Shown here: positions 47,674-55,914 of the stretch, in pieces | How positions within the stretch are numbered: the first letter of the stretch is position 1 | How the letters are laid out: every line of letters begins with the position of its first letter | Source: Oceanicella sp. SM1341 | GTDB taxonomy: Bacteria; Pseudomonadota; Alphaproteobacteria; Rhodobacterales; Rhodobacteraceae | NCBI RefSeq assembly: GCF_003448965.1 | Contig: NZ_QRGC01000014.1 | Location: forward strand, 1-64,000 | Length of the DNA: 64,000 nt | Reading direction: 5' to 3' | The notes under the pieces: model-generated | Seen by the model: the letters and a program-made list of their open reading frames with translations, nothing else | Told to the model about the DNA's origin: nothing | The model's database searches: none | Program-made: the position numbers and the translations under genes

Positions 47674-47750
47674 CCGGGAGCCGGGAGCCGGGAGCCGGGA
47701 GCCGGGAGCCGGGAGCCGGGAGCCGGGAGCCGGGAGCCGGGAGCCGGGAG
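47674..47750 (+). repeat. Heptamer microsatellite (CCGGGAG x 11)
   Basis: Eleven uninterrupted perfect copies of CCGGGAG, starting 16 nt after the cobS stop. Seven is not a multiple of three and no gene crosses it. Perfect repeats of this length are prone to slippage, so copy number probably varies between strains. Confidence 0.95.
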
Positions 47751-47830
47751 CGCGCATGCCCTGCCCCTGCCCGGCGCGCAACCTGCATCTTCCCTTTCAC
47801 ACCGCCTCTCCCAGGGATTCCCCCAGGCGC

Positions 47831-47991
47831 GAAGGGCCGCGCCCGACCCTGGGTGGGCGCAGGAACACCTGTGGTCAGCGGTTTATCCCCAAAGCTCCGG
47901 ACGACGGCTGTGCGGCTCAGGGCATCGCCATCGCGCCCTCCCGGGGGGAGGGTCGGGCGCGGCCCGGGCTGGTCGCCCGGGCGGAAGGGGG
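47831..47991 (+). repeat. Dispersed ~160-bp element R4, copy B
   Basis: Aligns with the minus strand of 13595-13754 at roughly 85% identity by eye over its whole length, including GGTTTATCCC, AAAGCTCCGGACGA, GCATCGCCATCGCGCCCTCC and GGGCTGGTCGCCCGGGCGGA. It lies between the heptamer array and repeat R2 in the cobS-carD spacer. Confidence 0.75.
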
Positions 47992-48102
47992 AAGCCGGGC
48001 GCTCCCGGGACGCTGCCAGGTTATGGCAAGGAGCGCCCGGCAGACGCAGCGCCGCGGTGAAGCGCCTTGCCCCGGGGCACGCCGGGGGCGGAGGTCCGGA
48101 GA

Positions 48103-48163
48103 GGCCTTCGCCACGCCTGTCGAGCTGCGGGGGCCGCAGGCCCCCTCGGCGAGGCGGGCGTTC
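48103..48163 (+). repeat. Palindromic repeat R2, copy 2
   Basis: GGCCTTCGCCACGCC, then GGGGGCC-GCA-GGCCCCC hairpin and TCGGCGAGGCGGGCGTTC; matches 37501-37564 with few changes, the loop being one base shorter. Confidence 0.72.
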
Positions 48164-48174
48164 CCCCGCCCACG

Positions 48175-48211
48175 AAAAAACCCGCGTCCGGCGGGGACGC
48201 GGGCTTTCTCG
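48175..48211 (-). terminator. Intrinsic terminator of carD
   Basis: On the minus strand CCCGCGTCC (48195-48203) pairs perfectly with GGACGCGGG (48181-48189) around a 5-nt loop, followed by six T (48175-48180). A textbook Rho-independent terminator about 40 nt after the carD stop. Confidence 0.9.
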
Positions 48212-48243
48212 GGAACCGGGCGAGGCGCCCGGTGCAGCTCGGT

Positions 48244-48762
48244 TCAGGCGGCGCGGCAGTCGAGCAGTTCGTCGACCTTCTTCGCGGCGCGCTGCTCGTC
48301 GACACCGTCGACGGCGGCCACTTCGCGGGTCAGGCGCTCGAGCGCGGCCTCGTAGAGCTGGCGCTCGGAGTAGGACTGCTCGCGCTGGTCGTCGTTGCGG
48401 TGCAGGTCGCGCACCACCTCGGCGATCGAGACGAGATCGCCGGAATTGATCTTCTGTTCGTATTCCTGGGCGCGGCGCGACCACATGGCCCGCTTCACCC
48501 GGGCACGGCCCTTGAGGGTTTCGAGCGCCTTGCCGACGATGTCGGGCGTGGACAGCGACCGCATGCCGACCGAGTTGGCCTTCGCGGTGGGAACGCGCAG
48601 GGTCATCTTGTCCTTCTCGAACGAGATAACGAAGAGCTCCATCTTCAGACCGGCGATTTCCTGAACCTCGATCGTGAGAATGCGACCGACCCCATGGGCC
48701 GGGTATACGACGTAATCGTTCGGCCGGAACTCCGACCTCCCATCCGCCTTAAGTTTCGTCAT
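48244..48762 (-). CDS. carD: CarD family transcriptional regulator (CdnL-like)
   Basis: The product is 172 aa. The N-terminal RNA-polymerase interaction domain (FRPNDYVVYPAHGVGRILTIE, FVISFEKDKMTLRVPTAKA) binds the beta subunit and stabilises open promoter complexes, notably at rRNA promoters in other bacteria; the C-terminal helical domain (about 75-170) contacts upstream DNA (WSRRAQEYEQKINSGDLVSIAEVVRDL). AGGAAG precedes the ATG. A long AT-rich stretch with TATATA (48926-48931) about 165 nt upstream may be its promoter, and a strong terminator follows. Confidence 0.93.
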   Translation of the reverse strand: MTKLKADGRSEFRPNDYVVYPAHGVGRILTIEVQEIAGLKMELFVISFEKDKMTLRVPTAKANSVGMRSLSTPDIVGKALETLKGRARVKRAMWSRRAQEYEQKINSGDLVSIAEVVRDLHRNDDQREQSYSERQLYEAALERLTREVAAVDGVDEQRAAKKVDELLDCRAA

Positions 48763-49055
48763 TGCGTCTTCCTCTTACGGACCTGCGGCGCGCCTCTCGC
48801 AAAGAAACGAACACCCCAGAGCTGCCTGCATGACAGCCCCGCGGAGGCTTCGTCTGGCGAGAGAAACGGGCTCCCGGCAGGTCAGGGACCTGACATGTGA
48901 GCCGTGCATCCAACATTGTGACGCATATATAGCATCATATTGTCGATTCTGGAAGATGGGCGCACGAGAATCGTGCAGACGCGGTTAACCAACGTCCGGA
49001 ATGGTTGCGTCAGCGGCGCGGATGCCCGCCCGGGCCGGGGCGGGCCGCTGGCGCG

Positions 49056-49394
49056 TCAGTTGCCCTCGCCGGGCTCCGCGGAGAACATGGAGGCCAGCTT
49101 GCCCTCCTTGCCGTCGTTCTCCTCGGCCTCGGGCAGCGGGTCGCGGCGCTGGACGATGTTCGGCCAGGCCTCGGAGTATTTGCGGTTGAACTCCACCCAC
49201 TGCTCCATGTCCGGCTCCGTGTCCGGGCGGATGGCATCGGCGGGGCACTCGGGCTCGCACACGCCGCAGTCGATGCACTCGTCCGGATGGATCACGAGCA
49301 TGTTCTCACCCTCGTAGAAACAATCCACCGGGCAGACCTCGACACAGTCCGTGTATTTGCAGGCGATGCAGTTGTCCGTGACGACATAGGTCAT
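49056..49394 (-). CDS. fdxA: 7Fe ferredoxin FdxA
   Basis: The product is 112 aa. Cysteines at 9, 12, 17, 21, 25, 40, 43, 46 and 50 fit one 3Fe-4S and one 4Fe-4S cluster ([39 protein letters not shown]). It is an essential low-potential electron carrier in many alphaproteobacteria, partner unknown. ATG 49394 was chosen to match the MTYVVTDNC family start. It lies in the helicase-S4-fdxA-carD gene order typical of Rhodobacterales, with a 110-nt gap to the S4 gene upstream in transcription. Confidence 0.95.
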   Translation of the reverse strand: MTYVVTDNCIACKYTDCVEVCPVDCFYEGENMLVIHPDECIDCGVCEPECPADAIRPDTEPDMEQWVEFNRKYSEAWPNIVQRRDPLPEAEENDGKEGKLASMFSAEPGEGN

Positions 49395-49507
49395 GTAGGC
49401 GGCCCCGTATTCCACAGAAAAAGGGTGTGAAGCGCTTACGCTTTCGCGTTCATCGGCGTTTTATGGCCGGCCCGTGACGGGTTCAAGGGGGGAATTCGCG
49501 CGGGCAG

Positions 49508-49798
49508 TCAATTCGCCCCGCTGGGTGCCGGGGCGTCAACCGGCTCGTAGAGGCTGCGGGCCTCGGGCGCCGGGCCCCGCCGCTCGCCCAGCGCGAGTAT
49601 CCGGACCACCTGCACGGCGTTGCCCTGGGGGAAGGTGAGCACGTCGCCCGGCCGCACGGTGGCGGCCGGTTTCTCGGTGCGGGCGCCGTTGATGCGCACC
49701 TTCCCGGCGCCGGCGAGCTTCGCGGCCAGGCTGCGGGTCTTGAAGAACCGCGCGTGCCAGAGCCACTTGTCGAGCCGGATGCCGGGGTCGTGCTGCAA
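49508..49798 (-). CDS. S4 domain RNA-binding protein (Hsp15-like)
   Basis: The product is 96 aa and is almost wholly an S4 RNA-binding domain: IRLDKWLWHARFFKTRSLAAKLAGAGKVRINGARTEKPA, then the VRPGDVLTFPQG strand. Its closest well-known relative is Hsp15 (HslR), which binds stalled 50S subunits carrying nascent chains. It starts 7 nt after the stop of the SUV3-like RNA helicase gene, so the two are cotranscribed and a shared role in RNA or ribosome handling is plausible. Confidence 0.9.
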   Translation of the reverse strand: MQHDPGIRLDKWLWHARFFKTRSLAAKLAGAGKVRINGARTEKPAATVRPGDVLTFPQGNAVQVVRILALGERRGPAPEARSLYEPVDAPAPSGAN

Positions 49799-49805
49799 TC
49801 CGCGC

Positions 49806-52800
49806 TCAGTCCTTCTTGAGCTTCAGTGCCGCGAGGGCGGCGAAGGGATTGTCGGGGTCGATGGCCTTCTCGGGCCGGCGGTTCTGCCCCGAGGAATACA
49901 CGCGGGGCTTGTTGCCGCCCTGCGCCTCGTCGCGCGGCTTGCCCTTGCCCTTCTTGCCCTTGCCCCCGGAGGGCTTGCCGCCCTCGCGCCGGCCGGAGGG
50001 CTCGCCCTCGGGCTTGGCGTCGCGGCGCGGCGGGCCCTTGCGGCGGTTGCGATTCGCATCGCGGCGCGGCGGGGCCCAGGTGAAGGTGTAGAAGACTTCC
50101 ATCTCCGCCGGCGCACCGTCCTCACCCTCGGCCGGAACCTCGGGAGCGGCTTCGGCCTCGGCCTCGGCGGGCACTTCGGCTTCCGCTTCGGCGGGGGCTT
50201 CAGCTTCCGCTTCAGCCTCGGGGGCGGCCTCTTCGGCAGGCGCCTCGGCAGCGGTTTCGACCGGGGTTTCGACCGGGGCTTCCTCCGCGGGGGTCTCGGC
50301 AGCGGTTTCAGCCGGAGCGTCCTCCGCCACCGGCGCGGCCTCCTCGGAAAGCGCCTCGGGCGCGGCTTCGGCGGGGGCGTCCCCGCTCACGGCCGGGGCC
50401 TCGGCGGTGTCAGCCTCGGCGGTGTCAGCATCGGCGGGGGCCGCTTCGGCTGCGGCCGGAGCCTCGCCCTCGGCCACGCCGGGGCGGTTCTTCGGCCGCT
50501 CGCCCTGCTCGGCGCGATAGCCGAGGCCGGAGAGCAGGGCCGCGAACTGTTCCAGCGTCAGGCCGGTGATTGACAGCATGTCGGGCGTGGCCTCGAAACC
50601 GCTACGGGTGTCGCGCGCGCGGATCTGGTCGGCGAGGCGCTCGAGCATGTCGATGCGGATCGCGCGCGGGCCTGCGGCGTGGTAACCGGCGCGGGCGTAG
50701 TAGCCCTCGGGCGCGCCCTGCACCTCGGGAATGGTCACCAGGCCCGGCGGCGGCGCGGAGGGGAACTCGTCGAGCCCCTGCTCGAGCGACCAGAGCACCA
50801 GGCGCAGCTGGGTGGGCGCGGGCTTGAGCAGCGCCTGCTGGAACAGCGTGTACTGGCCGAAGCGCACGCCATGCTTGCGCAGCATGCCGCGGGCGTCCTG
50901 GTCGAGCGACTTCACGTCCGCCGCCACCTCGGCGCGCGGCAGCACGCCCAGCGCTTCGACGAGCCGGAAGGCCACGCCGCGGGCGAGGCCGGTCACGCTC
51001 TCGTCGTTCTTCAGCGCCAGCAGCGGCTCGAACTGGGCGGCGATGCGCCGGTTGATCCAGTGGGTGAGCCGGCGGGTGACCTTCTCGGCCACCGAAGGGT
51101 CGGCGCTCTCGTCGACGAAGGCCTTCACCTCCGGCGACAGGGCGTCCGGCCCGGCCACGAGACGGCCGACGGCATGCTCGCCCCACATCAGCCCGCCCTG
51201 CTCGGTCATGCCGATCTCGGGGTCGGGCGCGTTGTAGAAACGGTCCGCCCGGCGGTTGAACTCCACCTGAAGCGCCTGGAGGGAGGCGGCTTTCAGGGTC
51301 TTGGCCTCATCGCCGGCCGCTTTCGGATCGGGGCTGAACTGGAACCCTTCCAGCCGGCCCACGAACTGACCTTCGACGGTCACATCACCGGTTTCGTTCA
51401 CTTCGGCCACCAGGCTCTCCCTCTGTTTCAACCGCCGCATGAGCACGCTCGTGCGCCGGTCGACAAATCTCTGCGTCAGCCGCTCGTGCAGGGCATCGGA
51501 CAGGCGATCTTCCACGGCCCGGGTCTCCCCGCGCCAATGCTCCTCGGACTCGACCCAGCCACTGCGCTGCGCGACATAGGTCCAGGTCCGGATATAGGCC
51601 AGCCGCTTGGAAATCGCATCGATGTCCCCTTCGGTCCGGTCGATGCGCTGTATCTGCCCTGCCAGCCAGTCGGAGGGTATACACGCCCGCCCGGAGGACA
51701 GGAACTGATAAATGCGCGCCAGCAACGTCGCATGTTCGGTCGGGCTCACCTTGCGGAAGTCCGGCACCTGGGCCACGTCCCAGAGCCGGCGCACCGCCTT
51801 CGGGCCGGAGATGCTGTCGCGCACCGCGTCATCGGCCCAGAGCGCCTTCAGCGCGGCGAGGTCGTCCGCCTCGCGCGCGCGGATGAGGTCGGGGTGCCCG
51901 GCCGGCGCCTCGAGCGAGGCGATCAGCCCCGGCACGGTGCCGAACTCCAGCTTCGCGTTACGATACTGCAATTTGCTCAGCGGCGCGAATCGATGCTGCT
52001 CGATCGCGTCGATCATTTCCTCGTCGAGGGGGCCGGCCTCGCCCGTTACCCCGAAGGTGCCGTCATTGGTGTGGCGGCCGGCGCGGCCGGCGATCTGGGC
52101 GAGCTCGTTGGCATGCAGCCGGCGGTGGCGGTGGCCGTCGAATTTCGACAGGCCGGCGAAGGCCACGTGGCGCACGTCGAGGTTCAGCCCCATGCCGATC
52201 GCGTCGGTGGCCACCATGTAGTCCACGTCGCCGTTCTGGTAGAGCGCCACCTGGGCGTTGCGGGTGCGCGGGCTGAGGGCGCCCATCACCACCGCCGCCC
52301 CGCCGCGCTGGCGGCGCAGCAGCTCCGCCACGGCATAGACGTTGTCGACCGAGAACCCCACGATGGCCGAGCGCTCCGGCAGGCGCGACAGCTTCTTGGA
52401 GCCGGCGTAGGTGAGGTTGGAGAACCGCTCCCGGCGCTGGAACTGCGCCTGGGGGATGAGCGAGGCGATGCGCGGGCGGATGGTGTCCGAGCCCAGGAAC
52501 AGCGTCTCGTGCAGGCCGCGGGCGAAGAGCAGCCGGTTGGTGAACACGTGCCCGCGCTCGGGGTCGGCGCAGAGCTGGATCTCGTCCACCGCCACGAAAT
52601 CGGCGCCGATCTCCAGCGGCATCGCCTCCACCGTGCACACCCAGTACTGGGCGCGCGGCGGCACGATGCGCTCCTCGCCGGTGACCAGCGCCACCACGGA
52701 TGGGCCGCGCAGCCCCACGATGCGGTCATACACCTCGCGCGCCAGCAGCCGCAGCGGCAGGCCGATCACGCCGGTGCGGTGCCCGAGCATGCGTTCGATG

Positions 52801-52880
52801 GCGTAATGGGTCTTGCCCGTGTTCGTCGGCCCGAGGACGGCCGTCACGGTCCGGTCTCGCGGGTGCGCAGTATCCAGCAT
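49806..52880 (-). CDS. SUV3-like ATP-dependent RNA helicase with acidic and basic tails
   Basis: The product is 1024 aa. Helicase core: motif I GPTNTGKT (17-24), Walker B DEIQ (99-102), motif IV-VI segments including QIAGRAGRHTN (about 268), as in mitochondrial SUV3/SUPV3L1 and the alphaproteobacterial homologues. SUV3 unwinds RNA for the degradosome; a bacterial role in RNA decay is inferred. From about 780 to 925 there is an Ala/Glu/Pro-rich acidic repeat region, then an Arg/Lys/Gly-rich segment (FTWAPPRRDANRNRRKG onward), and a conserved-looking end NPFAALAALKLKKD. The tails look disordered and suited to RNA or protein binding. Cotranscribed with the S4 gene. Confidence 0.9.
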   Translation of the reverse strand: MLDTAHPRDRTVTAVLGPTNTGKTHYAIERMLGHRTGVIGLPLRLLAREVYDRIVGLRGPSVVALVTGEERIVPPRAQYWVCTVEAMPLEIGADFVAVDEIQLCADPERGHVFTNRLLFARGLHETLFLGSDTIRPRIASLIPQAQFQRRERFSNLTYAGSKKLSRLPERSAIVGFSVDNVYAVAELLRRQRGGAAVVMGALSPRTRNAQVALYQNGDVDYMVATDAIGMGLNLDVRHVAFAGLSKFDGHRHRRLHANELAQIAGRAGRHTNDGTFGVTGEAGPLDEEMIDAIEQHRFAPLSKLQYRNAKLEFGTVPGLIASLEAPAGHPDLIRAREADDLAALKALWADDAVRDSISGPKAVRRLWDVAQVPDFRKVSPTEHATLLARIYQFLSSGRACIPSDWLAGQIQRIDRTEGDIDAISKRLAYIRTWTYVAQRSGWVESEEHWRGETRAVEDRLSDALHERLTQRFVDRRTSVLMRRLKQRESLVAEVNETGDVTVEGQFVGRLEGFQFSPDPKAAGDEAKTLKAASLQALQVEFNRRADRFYNAPDPEIGMTEQGGLMWGEHAVGRLVAGPDALSPEVKAFVDESADPSVAEKVTRRLTHWINRRIAAQFEPLLALKNDESVTGLARGVAFRLVEALGVLPRAEVAADVKSLDQDARGMLRKHGVRFGQYTLFQQALLKPAPTQLRLVLWSLEQGLDEFPSAPPPGLVTIPEVQGAPEGYYARAGYHAAGPRAIRIDMLERLADQIRARDTRSGFEATPDMLSITGLTLEQFAALLSGLGYRAEQGERPKNRPGVAEGEAPAAAEAAPADADTAEADTAEAPAVSGDAPAEAAPEALSEEAAPVAEDAPAETAAETPAEEAPVETPVETAAEAPAEEAAPEAEAEAEAPAEAEAEVPAEAEAEAAPEVPAEGEDGAPAEMEVFYTFTWAPPRRDANRNRRKGPPRRDAKPEGEPSGRREGGKPSGGKGKKGKGKPRDEAQGGNKPRVYSSGQNRRPEKAIDPDNPFAALAALKLKKD

Positions 52881-52944
52881 GTCCGCCCTTCGGGTGGGTA
52901 TTCGGCCGCGGCACCGGTGCCGTCAGCCTCTCCCGCTCATATCC

Positions 52945-53565
52945 TCAGATATCGGGGCCGTCCACCTCGGTGGCAAGACGGTCGACCGCCTCGTTCACCT
53001 GGTCGCGGTGCGGGTTGAGCGCCTGTGCGGCGCGGAAGGCGGCCAGCGCGCCCTTTGCCTCGCCGGTCTGCTCGAGGATGATGCCCAGGCCCGCCAGCGC
53101 GCCGAAATGCTGCGGGTTGAGCGTGAGCGCCTGCTCGATGTCGGGCACGGAGAGGCCCGGCAGATCCATCATGAAGAAGGTGGTGGCGCGGGCGTTCCAG
53201 GCCTCGGCGAAGCCGGGCTCATGGTCGATCAGGGCGGAGAAATGCTCGATCGCGGCCTCGTAATCCTCGGCGTTGAGCGCGTCCTGGCCGCGGCGCAGCA
53301 GCAGGTTCGCCGTGTCGGAGCCGGAATCGGACCAGAGCTCGATCACCCGCTGCTCGATGCGCTCGGGCGCCGGCGCGTCGGGGTCGGACAGCCGGTCGAG
53401 CAGGATGGCCAGTTCCTCGTCATGGTTCGGGCGCGACTGCTCGACAGGCTCGGTCACCGGCCCCTCGGGCACGGCCTCGCCGCCGGGCACCATCGCCTGC
53501 GCCAGCAGTGGCGCGGGGGCGGCCAGCAGCGCGAGAACCATCAATGTCTTTTGCACTCCGGACAT
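52945..53565 (-). CDS. Periplasmic TPR-repeat protein
   Basis: The product is 206 aa with a signal peptide (MSGVQKTLMVLALLAAPAPLLAQA). At least three tetratricopeptide repeats follow between about 80 and 190 (ANLLLRRGQDALNAEDYEAAIEHFSALIDHEPGFAEAW, ARATTFFMMDLPGLSVPDIEQALTLNP, GALAGLGIILEQTGEAKGALAAFRAAQALNP). TPRs mediate protein contacts; the partner is unknown. ATG 53565 gives a normal signal peptide. It is divergent from the SCP2 protein and lies 64 nt upstream of the helicase on the same strand. Confidence 0.9.
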   Translation of the reverse strand: MSGVQKTLMVLALLAAPAPLLAQAMVPGGEAVPEGPVTEPVEQSRPNHDEELAILLDRLSDPDAPAPERIEQRVIELWSDSGSDTANLLLRRGQDALNAEDYEAAIEHFSALIDHEPGFAEAWNARATTFFMMDLPGLSVPDIEQALTLNPQHFGALAGLGIILEQTGEAKGALAAFRAAQALNPHRDQVNEAVDRLATEVDGPDI

Positions 53566-53640
53566 GTGCCCTAGATTACCAGCCGCTGTGAATAAATCGA
53601 GAGGCTGGCGCGCGCCGGCCCTCACAAAGCGGAGAGCAGG

Positions 53641-53931
53641 ATGAGTGAAATGGTCAAGGCCGGCGTGAAAGCCCTGCGGCAGAAGGTCGGGGACCGCAAG
53701 TTCGACGGATCGGCGAAGTTCGTCATCCGCGACGAGGGCTCGATCCGGATCGACGAGAACGGCGTCACCATCGATGATTCGGAGGCGGACGTGACGCTCA
53801 CCGCCAGCGTGGAGACCTTCCGCGGCATCATCGAGGGTAAGGTGAAACCGGCCACCGCCTTCATGACCGGCAAGCTGAAGGTGGACGGCTCGATGGGCAC
53901 GGCGATGAAGCTCGCCGGGCTGCTTGGCTGA
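53641..53931 (+). CDS. SCP2 sterol-binding domain protein
   Basis: The product is 96 aa, essentially a single SCP2 domain: FDGSAKFVIRDEGSIRID, DVTLTASVETFRGIIEGKVKPATAFMTGKLKVDGSMGTAMKLAGLL. Such small cytoplasmic proteins bind acyl or sterol-like lipids. The stop is 5 nt before the TTG start of a lysophospholipase-like gene, so both are probably made from one mRNA and may act on the same lipids. Confidence 0.93.
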   Translation: MSEMVKAGVKALRQKVGDRKFDGSAKFVIRDEGSIRIDENGVTIDDSEADVTLTASVETFRGIIEGKVKPATAFMTGKLKVDGSMGTAMKLAGLLG

Positions 53932-53936
53932 GCCTC

Positions 53937-54911
53937 TTGGCCGAGGACGCCCCCTTCAACGCCGCCCTCGCAGAGGCGCCGGAGGGCACCCGGGCGCTCT
54001 ACGTGCGCGCGCCGGGCTTCGGCTGGCCGCGCCCGCCGGGCAGCACCGTGCGGCTGCGCTTCGCGCTCACCCCGCCGGGGGCGCGCGGCACGGCGCTGAT
54101 CTTTCCCGGCCGCACCGAGTATGCGGAGAAATACGGGCGGGTGATGAGCGCGCTCGCCGGCCGCGGCTATGGCTCGGTGGTGATCGACTGGCGGGGCCAG
54201 GGCCTCTCCACCCGGCCGCGCGGGCGCACCGACCTTGGCCATGTGGCGAATTTCGCCGCCTACCAGGCCGATCTCGCCGCGGTGCTGGCCGCACCCGAGG
54301 TGGCCGCCCTGCCCGGGCCGCGGCTGCTCTTCGCCCATTCCATGGGCGGCTGCATCGCGCTGCGGGCGCTGCTCTCCGGGCTCGAGGTGCAGGCGGCGGT
54401 GATCTCGGCGCCGATGTGGGGGTTCGATCTTTCCGAGACGGCGGGCCGCAGCGCGCGGCTTGCGGCGCGGATCGTCACCCGCATCGGCCTCGGCCGCTGG
54501 CACCTGCGCGGCGGCGACCGCGGCTACTACGCCGCCACCGAGCCCTTCGAGGGCAACGTGCTCACCTCCGACGCCGCACATTACGAGTGGATGCGCGGCC
54601 ATCTCGCGGCGCATCCGGAGCTGGGCCTCGGCGGCCCGAGCTGGCGCTGGCTGCACGAGGCCTTCCGCGAGATCGACGCGCTCGCCCCGAAGGACACACC
54701 CCCGGTGCCCCTGCTCACCCTGCTCGGGAGCGACGAGCAGGTGGTCTCGCCCGAAGCGATCCGCGAGCGCATGGCCCGCAGCCCCTCGGGCCGTCTGCTG
54801 GAGCTCGAGGGCGGGCGCCACGAGACCTGGATGGAACGCCCCGAGCTGCAGGAGATCGCCTGGGCCGAGACCGACCGGCTGCTGCGCGCACAGGGCCTGC
54901 TGCCGGGCTGA
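53937..54911 (+). CDS. Alpha/beta hydrolase, lysophospholipase-like (PldB type)
   Basis: The product is 324 aa from a TTG start, accepted because it immediately follows the SCP2 stop and gives a full-length family N-terminus. The alpha/beta hydrolase elements are GTALIFPGRTEYAEKYGRVMSALAGRGYGSVVIDWRGQGLS, the nucleophile elbow AHSMGG (Ser near residue 138), and the late acid/His region TLLGSDEQVV ... EGGRHETWMER. It resembles monoacylglycerol lipase/PldB. Substrate is inferred as lysophospholipid or monoacylglycerol. No signal peptide. Confidence 0.88.
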   Translation: MAEDAPFNAALAEAPEGTRALYVRAPGFGWPRPPGSTVRLRFALTPPGARGTALIFPGRTEYAEKYGRVMSALAGRGYGSVVIDWRGQGLSTRPRGRTDLGHVANFAAYQADLAAVLAAPEVAALPGPRLLFAHSMGGCIALRALLSGLEVQAAVISAPMWGFDLSETAGRSARLAARIVTRIGLGRWHLRGGDRGYYAATEPFEGNVLTSDAAHYEWMRGHLAAHPELGLGGPSWRWLHEAFREIDALAPKDTPPVPLLTLLGSDEQVVSPEAIRERMARSPSGRLLELEGGRHETWMERPELQEIAWAETDRLLRAQGLLPG

Positions 54912-54986
54912 GGGAATCGCGTGCCCGCGCGGCAGGGGCCCGGCCGCTCACGGCAAGAGAGAACCGGCCGGCGCGGGCGGGGCCGT

Positions 54987-55808
54987 TCAGGCGCGGGAGA
55001 GCAATTCCAGCGCCGCGGCATGCACCCGCGCGTCGCCGGCGGCGAGGACGCGGCCGCCGCGGTGGGCCGGGCCGCCCTGCCAGTCGGTCACGATGCCGCC
55101 CGCGGCCTCGATCACGCCGATGGGGCCCTGCACGTCATAGGGCTGCAGCCCGGCCTCGATGACGAGATCCACCTGGCCGAGGGCGATGAGCGCGTAGGCG
55201 TAGCAGTCGAGCCCGTAGCGGGTGAGGCGCACGCGATCGCGCACCGCCTCGAAGCCGGCGCGCTCGGCCGGGGTGCCGACCTCGGGGAAGGTGGTGAACA
55301 GCGTGGCGGCGGCGAGCTCGGCGCAGGGCCGCACGCCGAGCGGGCGGGCAGCTCCGCCGCGCTCCATCCGCGCCGTGCCGAAACCGCCGATGAAGCGCTC
55401 GCCGGTCCAGGGCTGGTCGACGATGCCGAGCACCGGGCCCGCGCCCGCGTCGAGCCCGATCAGCACGCCCCAGCTCGGGCAGCCGGAGATGTAGGCGCGG
55501 GTGCCGTCGATCGGGTCGAGCACCCAGGTGAGGCCGCTGGTGCCGGGCCGCGTGCCGTGCTCCTCGCCCAGGATGCCGTCATCCGGGCGGCGGCGGGCGA
55601 GGATCTCGCGCATCGCGGCCTCGGCCTCGCGGTCGGCGGCGGTGACGGGGTCGAAGTGATCGTCGCGCTTGGTCTCGGCGGCGAGGCCGGCGGAGCGGAA
55701 ATGGCGCAGCGTCGCCTCGCGGGCGGCATCGGCCAGGGCATGCGCGGTGTCGAGCAGCTCGGCCTGCAGGGCCGGGTCGGCGAGCGCCGCGGAAAGGTCG
55801 TCGGTCAT
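54987..55808 (-). CDS. hisN: Histidinol-phosphatase, inositol-monophosphatase family
   Basis: The product is 273 aa. IMPase-fold metal motifs: DPVTAADREAEAAMRE, ILGEEHG, WVLDPIDGTRAYISGCPSWG and YDVQGPIGVIEAAGGIVTDWQGG. The FDPVTAAD and TRAYISG patterns match the HisN-type histidinol phosphatase of alphaproteobacteria and actinobacteria, which dephosphorylates histidinol phosphate. Its likely ribosome binding site (GGGGA) lies in the 3' arm of a perfect 9-bp hairpin ending a few nt before the ATG, so translation may be gated. The XRE regulator gene lies upstream on the same strand. Confidence 0.9.
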   Translation of the reverse strand: MTDDLSAALADPALQAELLDTAHALADAAREATLRHFRSAGLAAETKRDDHFDPVTAADREAEAAMREILARRRPDDGILGEEHGTRPGTSGLTWVLDPIDGTRAYISGCPSWGVLIGLDAGAGPVLGIVDQPWTGERFIGGFGTARMERGGAARPLGVRPCAELAAATLFTTFPEVGTPAERAGFEAVRDRVRLTRYGLDCYAYALIALGQVDLVIEAGLQPYDVQGPIGVIEAAGGIVTDWQGGPAHRGGRVLAAGDARVHAAALELLSRA

Positions 55809-55811
55809 GAA

Positions 55812-55846
55812 AAATCCCCGCAGCCGGTGAAGGCCCTCGGGGATTT
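55812..55846 (-). promoter_or_regulatory. Hairpin with U-tract that covers the hisN ribosome binding site
   Basis: On the minus strand AAATCCCCG pairs perfectly with CGGGGATTT (9 bp, 17-nt loop) and is followed by TT, C and the hisN ATG. The structure is both a plausible intrinsic terminator for the upstream XRE gene and a sequestering stem for the GGGGA ribosome binding site of hisN. Confidence 0.65.
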
Positions 55847-55914
55847 CACATCGCAGACCGATGGTCAACGGGTTTGGCCGGGCGAAAGGGCCGCCCGGCC
55901 CGCGGTCAGCCGGC

